From: Larix kaempferi
Taxonomy: Eukaryota > Streptophyta > Pinopsida > Pinales > Pinaceae
Direction: 5' to 3'
Length of the DNA: 64,000 bases
Assembly: GCA_027924585.1 (NCBI GenBank)
Contig: BSBM01001444.1
Coordinates: forward strand, 2,232,001 to 2,296,000
Part shown: positions 22,018 to 34,100 of the stretch, one piece after another
Numbering within the stretch: the stretch's first letter is position 1
Layout: every line of letters begins with the position of its first letter
Translations under genes and position numbers: made by a program
The notes under the pieces: model-generated
Databases searched by the model: none
The model's input: only the letters and a program-made list of their open reading frames with translations
Told to the model about the DNA's origin: nothing

Positions 22018-24776
22018 TGTGAGACCCCAACTAGGGTCTCCTTTAACTTTAATATACAGTCAGATATTTCAGCTATTTCAATTCTGTTCAAAATTTCTGT
22101 TTTATATTTCTAACTTATGTCCATGACTATGCATGTAATTTATGTCAAGTTTACATACTTTTCATGTGCAGGGAAATAACATATAACATATATTATGAAA
22201 TAATAATTTGACAGAGTAGAAAATGATAAATTTACCTGCTGGAAAATACCTGTAGGTAGCTTGCAGATCCTTTTTTTTTGTTGCTGTCCTTGTTGCTGCT
22301 TCTCCTTGTTTTTCCTGCAGTCAAAAGCCTTCCCCCACAGTTCTGAAACTCAACCAACCGAACCAGTTTTTCCACCCTGCCAACTGGTGAGGTCTCGCCG
22401 ACCACCCAGCTCCAAAGGTACCCCTTTGGACCCCCGAGCCCAAACCGAGTACAAGCCAACCCGTTATATCCCTTTAGAAAACCTCCAGCAAAAACCCCCC
22501 TTCAGTCCCTTTCAGCTCTGCTCTAAAATTTCTATCTCTGCTCTCCCAAAACTTCCTCCAAAATAACTCAGGTAAAAAGATCCCCCTCTCTTCTTCCTTT
22601 CTTCTCCCTCTTATCCCCTCTTTGCTCTGCCGACTCAATGCTCCCCATTACTACCCTTATCCTCTCCATTCAATTCTAGCTAAGATGGCAGTCCCCCTTT
22701 TCTCCCTCGAGACATGTCCACATTTATTGATACCATCAATACATTAATTAATTAATTAATTAATTAATTTATAAATATTATCCCTTTCTTTTATGCAACA
22801 TCGTATATAAAAGTCAACTAAATTATTAATGTGGTTCCACCGCCATTGTCTTTTCAAGTGGTCATAATTACAATTTAATTAATATTTTAATTTATTAACT
22901 AAAATACAATATAATTATAAACTTGGATATAAAATAGCATAAGGTAATGTCTTCCTTAATTAATTCATAATTAATTTAGAAGTACTTTATAATTAATTCA
23001 TAATTAATTTAGAACTAATGCATAATTAATTCAAAATTAATTCGTAATTAATTCATAATTAATTCACAATTAATTTAGAACTAATTCATAAGTAATTTAA
23101 AATTAATTCGTGATTAATTCATAATTAATTCACAATTAGTTTATAAATAATTCATAATTAAATTATAATTAATTCATAATTGATTAACTTATAATTGATT
23201 TATCGTTTTCATGAACAATTCCCAAGTGTGTACCCGACACTTGTTTACCAATTTCATATTACATCTATTCGCAAATTATCCTATGTTCCAACTAGCTTCT
23301 GCATGGTCATCATAAAATTTAATAGACATAAATTAATTATTATCCATACAGTTTAGTTAATTATCTAGCCGTGCAATTAATATTAACTTATCAATTTAAT
23401 ACTACTTTAATTAACATTGCAATAATCATTTAACGTGTTAACCCTTAGTCATTACTAATCAAACTCATTAACATTTAATTAAGCGTTACTAACCAATTGC
23501 ATTATTTACTATTAATTTAACTGTAACTTGTTTATTAATCATTAATGTACAGTAATTAATTATTAAGCGACACTAATTAACATTATTACTCAGCAATATT
23601 TCCCGAAATTCATAAATATGTAGGCGAGTTATGTAAGCGTAGCTACTGCTTACATACCTCGCGTAAGTACACTAACAGTAATAACTCACACACGTCAATC
23701 ATAATCATGAAACTTACTGTTTACTGACACATGTTTTAGCATAGTTTGCAAGGTACAATTCTTTAACTAACTGAAATCTTATTAGTTACGACAATTCATA
23801 CCTTTCTAAGTTACGACACATACTCAAGCAAGGGTTTTACACACCTACAGTTAGATCTTGTTTTCACCCCTACTTCACGCTACACCTATTTACCTACATC
23901 ATCACTAACTTCCACATCCTATCCTGTCCTCTGCTGGACTACCCTGGAATGTCAAGTCATGACCGGTTCCAGCTAGAACCCGTAAGCGGAAGTGTCGACT
24001 ACATCGACCAAGCTTCCCCAGCAGGCAACCACCAGTCATCATCACACACCTTGGGGAGCGCGCCGTAGCACAGCCCTCCCATGACTCTGGGTTTCGGGGA
24101 TAAACGGTGGGTAAAGCCTCCACCCCCCCTGATGGAACAAGGGATTATGTCTACTCGACATAACAACAGCGTTGCACTTGTACTCGGTCTGTCATCGTAT
24201 AACCGATCTGGGCGGTTGAGTTTCCTGAAACCCTACCCCACCCATGTCATAACATACATCGTAATAAACAACATAATAACCATACGAAAGTAAATAATGC
24301 ATCACTCGCATACCATTTTATCTTTCGAAGTCCGCGTCCCCGAGGTTCTCCCACCCCGTAGGATCCAGCTATCACTTAGCCGTTTCAACCTGTAAGTCAG
24401 TCCTCGACATACAATATAGAATATCGCGCATAAATCCTCGATATGTACACACATATATTTCATCATAACATAACGACAATAAACTCATTCATTCGCCATG
24501 CACCTGGCATAACATTCATTGATTTCAACATATAACTGTAACGGTATCCACGTACCCATCATTTAATAAATTTCCATATATTTGACATAATTAACACATG
24601 ATACATATCTAAACATGACTATCGATCTTAACACTATCATCATACACACACATATATATATATCGGCAAAATAATAGAACCATGTCCACAGTGTCGTCAA
24701 CTGACGAGGTCTCACAGTCAAACAAATACAACATATAATAGTAGTTCAAGTAGGAATGTCAAAACGGGGTGTTACA
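22018..24776 (-). repeat. 5' LTR of the Tekay-like element
   Basis: It is identical in length and collinear with the 3' LTR. The only difference noticed is A at 24271 where the other copy has G at 13505. It is followed (on minus) by the primer site, so it is the transcribing LTR; its TATA-like box is at 22463-22469. The outer edge GTTACA (24771-24776) is followed by the CTTGG target copy. Confidence 0.96.
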
Positions 24777-27700
24777 CTTGGCACGATGTCTCTGATCATT
24801 GAAATCAAATTGCAATTAAGCCTATGATGTGATCAGGTAACCGCAGTATTCAAAGTTCCATAATAGGCCATAGATGCCATTTTCTGCTATTGAAAAGCAT
24901 CAAAATATTGACCATCTTCATCACAGTGGCTTTGCAGGTCAGTGATATCAAAATGGTGCTTCCATCCTCACCTCGGTTCAAGTCTATACAATGGTGCTTG
25001 TGTGTGCATATGCTTGCAAACCCATGTGGGACCTGGTGCAAGCCCTAGATGACGTTTGTGGAATAGATACCCTCACTCAGCCGAACAAGACTTTCATAGC
25101 ACGACATCATGTTTTTCTACCAGTGTTAAATCTAAAATAGAGCAGTTGATGTTTACTCATGTTGACTGGAAGCTTGAACCAGTAAAAATAGGACACTGTA
25201 CCAAACAAGGTCGACTTTATAGGGATGGTTTCATGAATGATCAATCATGTCAAAGAAAATTGGCTAATAATAGCTCATTATCATGACTCTTTCATAAAAA
25301 TCCCTGTCGCTTATAAAAAATCAGGCTAAAGCATATTCCCAACCACTTAACCAAGGCTAACTAAAGAAAGTTGAAATGTTGCATCATGCAAACAAATATC
25401 CTTAAATATATAGGATCATGTATTTTCTTACAACATCATTTAGAATTTATCGGAGTATCTTTTGTTTTAATTCAATAATCACCAGAAACACAATTCCCTT
25501 CTCAGACAATCTTTGTCAAATTTATCAAAAGAAGAATCCTAAAAGATTGCATTGAAAGGCTCGATAAGTCTCTGAATTTTCTTTTCCCTAAAACATACTA
25601 ACTCCCAGCTATATATCATTTCCTACTCCTGAAATAGATAACACAAGCCTATTCCTTTAGCATGAAATTGAATATAGCACAACGAAAGACACTGTATTTA
25701 ATATTGGAAGGTTTGAAATTCAATGGGGCAGCCAAACGTAATCAGCCAAAGAATGGAGGAGAAGGGGTGACTGAGGAAACAATGTCGCCATAGGTGGCAC
25801 CTTGCCTGGAGTTAATTCCAACATTAACTACTCACCTACCAGTACAACTACAACGTTACACATAGCAATTGTCTATAAAGCATCCATGATTTGGCAATTG
25901 AATTTTTGGATTTATAAATGGGCTTCAAAGTTAAGCCTCTGACCCTCCAGTTCAAGCTCTAGTTCCAATTCTTGCATGAAGCAGAGAAGCAAACCATAAT
26001 CCATCAATCACTGTTCAAAGCTGAGTTGCCCATATAACAATAAATTGTGACACAATGTATACACAATTATTCGAATGGATGAACCCTAATAAAAAATTAA
26101 TAATAGCTTATCAAAATTGCCAAACCTCTAAAATATGTCAGGGAAAATGTTCATCGAACAATCTGTTAAAATTTTTAGGAGTATTTGAGGGGCAAAATGG
26201 ATGTGACAAGAAAAAATCCCATCAAATTTCAACCCCGTAGAGCACAAGATAACCCCTAGATAGATAGGGAAAGTAAAAAATGGCAAAAATAAATCACCTC
26301 AATACCTACGCTACCCTTATAATGGCAAATGTATCTGCCCAAGCAATAATAAGTGGTGGGGGATAACGGTGGAATCAATAGGGGATTGCAACCCAGTGGG
26401 CACATCAGATTCCATAGAATCAATTTGATTATCTACTGAACACCCATTTTATGTCTTCTCTCACCATTGTAAAACTCCCACCATCGATGTTAATACTCCT
26501 AAAATTCATTTAGAATTGTCCCAGGTTTTGCTGAGTCGGTGAACAGGGGAAGGGAAATCTTCCCAGCAATCATTTTTTAGGGGAAGAGCCGCAACCACAG
26601 CCATTTGTAGCCATGTGTATGGGATCATCAACAATTTGGGGAGCTGTAGCATGCAACAACAGAGATTCACATCCATCAGATGTTTTCTCTGTTACTTTTC
26701 ACACTCCCGTGATTTTTTTCTTCATTTCCAGTTTCGTCTTTAATTCCATCTTCCCAGATTTGGGTTCATTGGGGAGCTGCAGCACGCAATAGTAGAGATT
26801 CACATCCATCATATGTTTTCTCTATTACTTTTCACACTCCCGCGATTTTTTTCTTCATTTCCAGTTCCGGCTTTAATTCCATCTGCCTAGATCTAGGTTC
26901 ATTAATGTGAAGGATGGATTGCATTAATGGTATGATTTCACTTACAGTACAATCATTCCATATTGTGAAGCCTTCCATAGATTGCAAAGAGAGGGCGCGT
27001 CATGTGAGAAATAAAAATGGGGAATCGAAATTTCAAGGGAATCGAAATTTCAGGGGAAATTGATTTTTCAAACTAGACTCCAATAAATAGAAGGCTTGGC
27101 GAAGAGATGGATAACAAAAGCACAAGAAACGATGTTCATAAGTTGAAGAAGAATCGAATCAATACTGAGGGTTTGTTTCAAAGAATCACAAATTGCATTG
27201 CAATCCAAAAGCAAAAGAAGAGGAGCAGGGCTCTTCGTTCTAGGTATTTATGCTTTAATCCATTTGATGTAGTTTAAAACAAGACTTGCAATATATCAAT
27301 TAGAATTCATGACTTACCAGTTATTTTCTAACCTGATCACCGCCATTTTGTTGGTTGAATGTATTCGAGTCATGACCCCATTGGCCACAATTCTGGGCGC
27401 GATTGGTCTCTGTCAAAAGGCACAGATTTTAAAGATCAGAAACACACTCACATTTCCCTCGTGCTATGCTTTTGACTCGTTTCAACTCTAAAACAAGCTT
27501 TCAATTGTCTATGATCCATCCAAATTCTAATGGATTTCCAATCCACAAAGATCAATCAAATGGAATTACTGTTAGTTCATAATTTAACCCAAAATGGCTT
27601 TTAAACTTTTCCACACGTTATCAACCTGCAAATAATTAAAGCAGAGCACTGTGACCACGGTCCTCCTTACTCAAGTGTTTCATTTTCCTTTGGCTACAGA

Positions 27701-27812
27701 CCATGATTTTCTAACAAAATGAGTTTATATTACGTTGCATGCTACAGGTTGCTCCAGCTTGATCTATAGAGGAACCTAGAGTCCCACTTAGATTGGACTT
27801 TAGGAGTAGGTT
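24777..27812. other. Spacer right of the Tekay-like element
   Basis: No gene that I can support. Frames at 25056-25286 and 26055-26240 (plus) are short and unlike known domains. CTTGG at 24777-24781 is the right target copy. The composition is more balanced than the AT-rich spacers to the left and could be old genic DNA, but nothing is recognisable. Confidence 0.5.
26638..26903. repeat. 133-bp tandem duplication
   Basis: The unit beginning GGGGAGCTGTAGCATGC at 26638 is repeated from 26771 (GGGGAGCTGCAGCACGC), and both run through CACACTCCCGTGATTT or CACACTCCCGCGATTT and TTCATTTCCAGTT. The copies differ by scattered substitutions without obvious indels, so this is an older local duplication. 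Confidence 0.9.
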
Positions 27813-27953
27813 GGTGCTTCAAAATCTAAACTATCTTAGGCTCTATGTCCTATCCCATTGGTGCTTCAAAACCTAAAATTTCTTAGCATTTTTTTGTTCT
27901 CTCATCGGTGCTTTAAATCCTAAACTTTCTTAGGATCTACGTGTTCTCTCACT
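27813..27953. repeat. Three-unit 47-bp tandem repeat
   Basis: Units begin GGTGCTTCAAAATCTAAAC (27813), GGTGCTTCAAAACCTAAAA (27860) and GGTGCTTTAAATCCTAAAC (27907), with the same period and diverged 3' halves ending in TTCTCTCA-like sequence. Confidence 0.8.
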
Positions 27954-27959
27954 GCATCA

Positions 27960-29300
27960 TTCACAAAGCTATTATTTGGATAAAAATCTGACCAAAGAAG
28001 GATTTCATCATTTTGGCCTAAAACTTATATTATCAAAGGAGGTCCAAAATAATGTGAACATGCTACAAATTATACAACCAAGACTTACTGAATACCAAAA
28101 TATCCTCTAAGTAAACCACTACAAACTTTCCAATATGTGGTTGGAGTATGCCTTTGATGACCCTCACAAAAGTGTTAGGTGCATTAGTGAGGCCAAAATA
28201 CATAGGCAACTACTCAAAGAGACCAAAGGTGGTATTGAAACTTGTCTTTCATATGTCATTGTTTCCATGTGCACTTGGTGATAATCTCAAGTAAGATCCA
28301 TCTTGGTGAAATAATTGGCCCCTTATGCTAATCAAGAAGGTCATCAATTAAAGGTAATGAATGGTGGTCCTCAATAATGACCTTTTTAAGGGCCTAGTAA
28401 TTTGTGCAAATATGCCACTCCTATTTTTTTTATGGAACCACCAAGGTCATATATGATCCATAAGTGGATGTGATAGGGTCAATCTTTCCAACCTCCAAGA
28501 CGTGTGTGACTTGTTGCTCTATCACTGCACTTTCTTTAAGGGAGGTGTGATATGAAAGAAAATTGAGCAAGGAAGAACAAGGAACCAACTTGATAAAATG
28601 TTGTATGTTTCAAAGGGGAGGGAATCCCTTGTGTTATTGAAACACATCTTTATGTGATTCAATGAACCTTTGTATGTCAAAGGGATGGAGTTTTCCTTTG
28701 TTTTCTTCCATGACTTGGAAAATAACACATAATAATGCGAATTTGTAAAGAGTGACTTGTTTGATAATCGAGTTGCCATAAAGTATGGTTGGGACAATAG
28801 AAGAAGTGGAAGTGGGTTTGTAAATATTGCCATCTTTGTGAAACCTATATATGTTGAAGCAATGATCATATTGTGCATACCTTGCAAAATGTTATGGCCT
28901 ACCTAAAATCAAATCAAAACAACTAAGAAGAGTGACACACACTCTACTATGTGATGGAAGGTTCCAATGGAACATGAAATGGAGTATGTTTGAGTGACAA
29001 GAACATGATATCCATACTTCTTAACCCATTCAAGATAATATAGATTGGGGTTAGGAACAATTGGAAATCGCAAGTCCACTACCAACTATTGGGACCCCAT
29101 ATTTTTCTTACTACCAATATTATCCGTGGATAATAGAAGCCAATCTTTTCTTGATTTCACAGTTTTGGGTGAACACAAATTCCTCATCATTGCTTATGTA
29201 GATATTTCCCATTAGAACCAAGTGTGGATCTATTATATATGGGTTGATGACATCTATATTTGGTAAGACAAAGGTCGTGGATCTTTTTCATGAAATTTAC
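27960..29300 (-). pseudogene. Decayed Ty3/gypsy protease-RT
   Basis: Minus-strand translation in several frames recovers gypsy RT blocks: a degraded KK.EWHICTNYRAL-like motif near 28390, LPLIDDLLD near 28320-28350, [18 protein letters not shown] at about 28140-28190, and [13 protein letters not shown] near 28100-28130, where the catalytic YLDD is changed to YLED. Upstream (28560-29300) weaker protease-like sequence appears. Frames change repeatedly and many stops are present. RNase H and integrase are not seen on the left. It is an old, inactive fragment. Confidence 0.8.
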
Positions 29301-29594
29301 TAGCAATTTACAAATTGATTGGAAATTGAACTTTTACATCAGAATAACTCTATGATCATCCCATTGAATGATGTAAAATGACGGGTTTCAATCCCTTAGA
29401 TTTCACTCTTGCTATACAGTCAATCCTTTAGAACATCCTCTGCTATATAGTTTTTCTTCATGTTAACTGGATGTCAAAGCCAAGAGTTACGTCTTCGGAA
29501 CTGAACAATACTGCATTTCATTGAAAAAAAAGCAAACTTAATAGGGTTAAGATTTTGAATTAATTTTCGAGTACATATTAGAATAACATTTGAA

Positions 29595-31058
29595 CCTGGA
29601 TGCGGGTGCTCCTCCTATCGACACCATGTACAATGCCAACCGCGAACAGCTGCCACCTTGCAGTGTTGCACATAGCAACGTCGGGCTGACCCTTCACATG
29701 CATGGACCAGTGGACAAGACGATCGCAGCCGTACATCTGTCCACCAGGACCAAGGATCACTCCACCACCCTGAGCGTCGGCGCTTATTTAAGATCACAGG
29801 ACGAAGAGAATGGTGACGATCCGCTCCCGCATGTTTAGAATGACATCCTCCCTTGGTGACTGCGTCCGACATTCAATTCTGCCACCTTCCTCGAGGTCGA
29901 CATACTGTAACATTTATGGCCTCAGCTCCTTAAAACACCCTGCCGACATGCATTCTGTTTCCACCGTCGAGTTCAGGCTTCTCTCTGAAAATTATTGCGC
30001 AGAGCTTGAAATATTAGGGGTGGCTTACTCTGTGATTCTCAGAGCCATGACAATTCGCAACAGGGGGATCTCTCATCGGGGAAGCGGCAGGGAAAGCTCT
30101 AGTCGTAGGCCCAAGGTCACCATGGACTGGTCGGTCATGGATGGTTATGCTCCACGAATCTCTGCAAGAACTCGAAGCCTTATCGACGGGTGGGAGGCTC
30201 GTAAGGTGGCTGCTCTCCTTGCCTCTGGCAGCAACGGAGGTGCCATTAATCATTACTGGTTGCTCAAGAACATAATGAGAAACCTCATAGAGGAAATGGA
30301 AGCTAGTTGGCAAGCCAACTACAGTATTGTCAGGAATATATGTGCCAGTCTAAAAGAGGCGGCGGACCACTCTAATACGCTGGACGCCAATATGACTTGG
30401 GACATCTTTACCCTCGGCAACAATTCTGAACCTGCCAAGCAGGATAACAAGGAAACTAACGCTGCTAAAGCTCCTGCTACTGGGTCTGCAAAGAAACTCT
30501 CTAAGGTCAAGAAGAACATAGGCTCCACCTCTACAACCCCAGCTCGTGACGCTATTCGTGATGTTGCTCGTGATGTTGTTCGTGATGCTGATGTTCGTGA
30601 TGCTGCGCGTGGTGTTGCCTCAGATGACACGCGTTCTCCCGGGTCACCCTCTCCAACTCTGCCCCCTCCGGGAATCTTTGAGGATTTCTATGCACCCTGC
30701 CCCATCCTTGAGGAAGAACCAGAGAACTCTCCTGCAAAACGCTAATGGGAAGGTCGTAGCCCCTGGTCATCTCTGTTTCTATCAGCTTCTCTGTTTTTAT
30801 TTTTTGTATGGTCTAGTTTATGGTTCTATCAGATACTATCAGTATTTATTTTTGCAGCAAGTCCCAATTTTTTTATGGGCAGACCATACTCACAGGGTCT
30901 TCATTTTGTATTATGTCAGTTATTTCATTCTTTTTGAGCAATTGGGACGGTGGCTTCATTATTTGAGGCCTCCCCAATCTACAAAACACTATACTGCTCA
31001 CAATGTATATTCTGCTTATGTTAATTAAATTTCTGCTTGCAACATACAAAAAAAAAAA
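29595..31058 (+). mobile_element. Poly(A) retroposon, copy 1 (1.46 kb, ORF-bearing)
   Basis: The element starts at CCTGGATGCGGGTGCTCC and ends in a 13-base A run. Ten bases, AACATTTGAA, occur on both sides (29585-29594 and 31059-31068), a target duplication typical of LINE-driven insertion. A second copy with the same start and end lies at 37183-38612 with a different target duplication, so the ends are defined. There is no RT in the element, so it is non-autonomous or a retrocopied transcript family. A TATTTAAG TATA-like motif is at about 29786, just before the ORF. The left tip of the family can form a hairpin (GCACCC/GGGTGC, clearer in copy 2). I do not recognise the family. Confidence 0.88.
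29810..30745 (+). CDS. Retroposon ORF, unknown function (311 codons)
   Basis: It is open from 29810 to 30745. An internal Met at residue 79 (about 30044; MTIRNRGIS) is a plausible alternative start, because a basic Ser/Arg stretch (residues 79-101) opens there. A predicted mostly helical middle (residues 118-195, including GWEARKVAALLAS and LIEEMEASWQANYS) follows, then a Lys-rich segment (SAKKLSKVKKN), about six RDA/RDV/RDVA iterations encoded by a GCTCGTGATG-like minisatellite, and an acidic-proline tail ending EEPENSPAKR. No RT, nuclease, zinc finger or RNA-binding motif is recognised. Basic, helical and low-complexity parts would suit a nucleic-acid-binding ORF1-type protein, but that is conjecture. 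Copy 2 shares the protein with a stop, an internal 16-17 residue deletion and many substitutions. Confidence 0.6.
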   Translation: MVTIRSRMFRMTSSLGDCVRHSILPPSSRSTYCNIYGLSSLKHPADMHSVSTVEFRLLSENYCAELEILGVAYSVILRAMTIRNRGISHRGSGRESSSRRPKVTMDWSVMDGYAPRISARTRSLIDGWEARKVAALLASGSNGGAINHYWLLKNIMRNLIEEMEASWQANYSIVRNICASLKEAADHSNTLDANMTWDIFTLGNNSEPAKQDNKETNAAKAPATGSAKKLSKVKKNIGSTSTTPARDAIRDVARDVVRDADVRDAARGVASDDTRSPGSPSPTLPPPGIFEDFYAPCPILEEEPENSPAKR

Positions 31059-31105
31059 AACATTTGAAAGATTAAAATCTTCATTTTTAATAAAGAAAAT
31101 GACAC

Positions 31106-34100
31106 TGTTATCACACAACTTGTAGTTGTCCCTAGTGGTATCCCATCCGGGATGGTAGAGGAGATGGACAACTAAAGAGGTGACCCAAGAGATGCCACGG
31201 TTCCCAATGCAAGGTGGGAGTCACGTCAACCGAGGCATTCTTCACTTTAGATCTAGATAAATCAAGACCTAGGGGGAGACCCTATAACCAATCAAAGATG
31301 ATTGGTCCCAAACAAAGGTTCCTAGGGATGAGTTAATGGTAATTTACGGAAACCAATGCAAGGTAAAGTGGACCTAGAAATTAAAGTATGGTTGAAGGTG
31401 GTTTGAGAGATGATTTGTGTTTCAACCAATGTATGATTTAGGCCACATGATTAGTTATAATGGCAAGATCTAGTACCATGTGTTATACAAGTGGGTCTTA
31501 CTCTCTTGGCATATGTGAAATGGCTTAATGGGGACCTACCAGGTGAAATTAAGGGATGCAATTGGTACTAGAGGATATGGAATGAGTAGATCTATGGATC
31601 TAAGTTGAAATTAGGAATACCCACTTACAGGATCTAAGGTTTGACACAATTCCCAAGGAGTGCGACTTGCCTAAGGAGGATTAGTGCCTTGTTGGATGGG
31701 TTAATGGAGTCAAAAGATATGCCAAAGTGTAGATCGGGACACCTAGAAGTCAAATCAAGTGGGCTAATTGAGATAAAGTGGTTGGATCTTGCTAGATCTA
31801 GGATTTCATGAAATGACCCAAGTGGACCACAATCCCTTAAAACAAGGAATGTTATCCCCAAGGCAGATCGTCACAAAATGATACTCCGGATATAGGTTTC
31901 AAGGTATGCCCATTCCAAATCTACTGAAATCTCAACTACCCAGGTCCTAGAAGTGGGCAAACTCAGTCACCCAAGGAAGTGTGACCTTGCTCAAGGAGGG
32001 ATAAAAGGTGGATAAGGTGTGTCAAATCAAGTCCAATGGCCACCAAATTGTAGATCCAAGTGGTTTAGGCAATGATCTATGTGGATCTAGAAAATCAAGT
32101 CAATCCAAGGGTTAGATCTTACTAGAACTGAGTTTTAAGGTGCCAAGTAGATCAAAAATGGGGTTTTAATCCCTTGAAATGTGGAATGATGCCCACAAGG
32201 TAGAAATCACCCAAGTAAAAGTCTAGGGGTAGGTTATCAAGTGTGTAGATTGCAAATCAAGTGGGATCTCACCTACCCACATGCTAGATCTAACCCAACA
32301 AGCCTCTCCAAGGAAGTGCGATTTGGTTCAAGAGGGCTATATTGCCTTGAAAAGTGTGTCAATTTTAACCCAATCACCACCAAACTATAGATCCAACTAG
32401 GGGTGGATGCTATAGAGGTGGGTTCTTAAGATCTTTTCAAAAGCAAGGCTAGATCTAAGTAGATCTAAGAAAAACCAAAATGAGGGTTTCAATTAATTAG
32501 GGTTTGTGACCAATGAAGAAAGAATGAATGAAAGAGGCACATACCTTGTAGATCTTACCTCAATTGCTTATGGCCATCTTGCAAATTGATAACATTCTCC
32601 TATGTGTATATTCAAGAGTGCAATTTTGATTCTCCAAGCCAAATCGTCCTCCTCAGGAAGCCAAATCGTCCTCCTCCTACAAGACAAGATCAATGGAAAC
32701 AAGTCAAGTAAGATGATTATGAAAATGATAGAAAGATGTAATAGAAAGCATCAACTATATCATGAAGATACAAAAATGATACTCCCTATCACAAGATCGA
32801 CCCAAGAGAGAATATGTGGATCCCTCCAACAATAACCCTCAAGAAATCGCCCTCCTCTCCACCAATTTGACTTCCCTGCAAGACAAATAGTTATAGAACC
32901 AAAACCCACAATGATACATAGAAGAGATACTGTATACTCAAGGTGCAAGAGAATCCACAAGACAAGAGAGATATGCTCCACAAAGAAGTGTTCTATTCCA
33001 ATATTCCAGAGCTCCAAAGGTGAGTTATACAATAGGGGGTCTCCTCCTTATATAGGATAATAAAGACCAAAACCCTATACCACTTTACAATACTACATCA
33101 AATGAGTGGTTGAGATTAAAAGATCTCAATACATGGTCGATGGCTAATAATGAATCATAACAATATTTCACATGGATCACCCAATATAATGATGACGCCC
33201 TAACTAAATGGCACAAAGGGAGGATGATGTCATCCACTAGAGGGGTAAAAGTACAAAAATCCACCTCATAATGACTAGGACATAACATAAGAAGCACATG
33301 GTGGGGCTAGGACGTATCAATCCTTACTAGCTCATCCCCAAGGCACAATAAAATAATAAAATATGTCCAAGATAATATAAATGATCAAATATGTCCTCAA
33401 AATCTGTGAAAGACAAGCAGTAAAAGACCTCCTGTGATCGCTGTGGGCCTACCCACATGGTGAAAACTGGCTGGAAGATAGTGGGATCACCCTGGAAGAC
33501 CGCTGTGAAAACCAAGTGCCAAAACCTTGTCTCAATTGCCCAAATCGAATTCCTCAGTGACCACTTTATCCCATTTTTTAACTGCCTCGGTAACTGTGAA
33601 AGTGCCAAAACTGCCTCCCAGGGCATCTACGCTGTCCAACTGAGCCCACCGGGCTCTCCAGAAAGGGGGGTAAATGGTAAAAACAAGTGGCTGGACCACC
33701 CCCTCCTCATACAACTCCCTAAGTGAACTGGCCTCTCATGGCCCCTGCTGCTCAGGCTGGGAAATCAGCCCCAAATCTGGTCAACAAGTGTAAAACTGCA
33801 TCAATCACTGTCAGAAGTGCCCGAAACTGAAAGACAAGTGTCTCATTGGATCCAGATTACCCAAATCCACTAGGAATGTGTACTCATACACCATGGGTTT
33901 CCCTAATGGTCCAGCTGTAGGGTCCACCATATACGGATAGTGCATAATCTGATGATCTGAAATAATAATAAAATCTGCTGAACTTCATCAATCATCATCT
34001 GAACCATATGTCCATCATATGACATCATCGTAAAGTATGTGGGACCATCAATCATCATCAATAAGTATAGATATGGCCCACATCATCACGGATCCCAATA

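Larger units (their letters stand above)
11252..24776 (-). mobile_element. Complete Ty3/gypsy chromovirus, Tekay-like, 13525 bp
   Basis: Both LTRs are 2759 bp (11252-14010 and 22018-24776), collinear without indels at a constant offset of 10766, and I found only one substitution by eye (13505 G versus 24271 A). A perfect 5-bp TSD CTTGG flanks it (11247-11251 and 24777-24781). On the minus strand the LTRs start TGTAACACCCC and end GGTCTCACA. A tRNA-iMet primer site follows the 5' LTR, a polypurine tract precedes the 3' LTR, and a single intact gag-pol ORF lies between. LTR start, single-ORF layout and C-terminal chromodomain fit the Tekay/Del clade of plant chromoviruses; the clade assignment was not tested by phylogeny. 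Near-identical LTRs and an open reading frame make it a very recent, possibly still autonomous, insertion. Confidence 0.97.
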
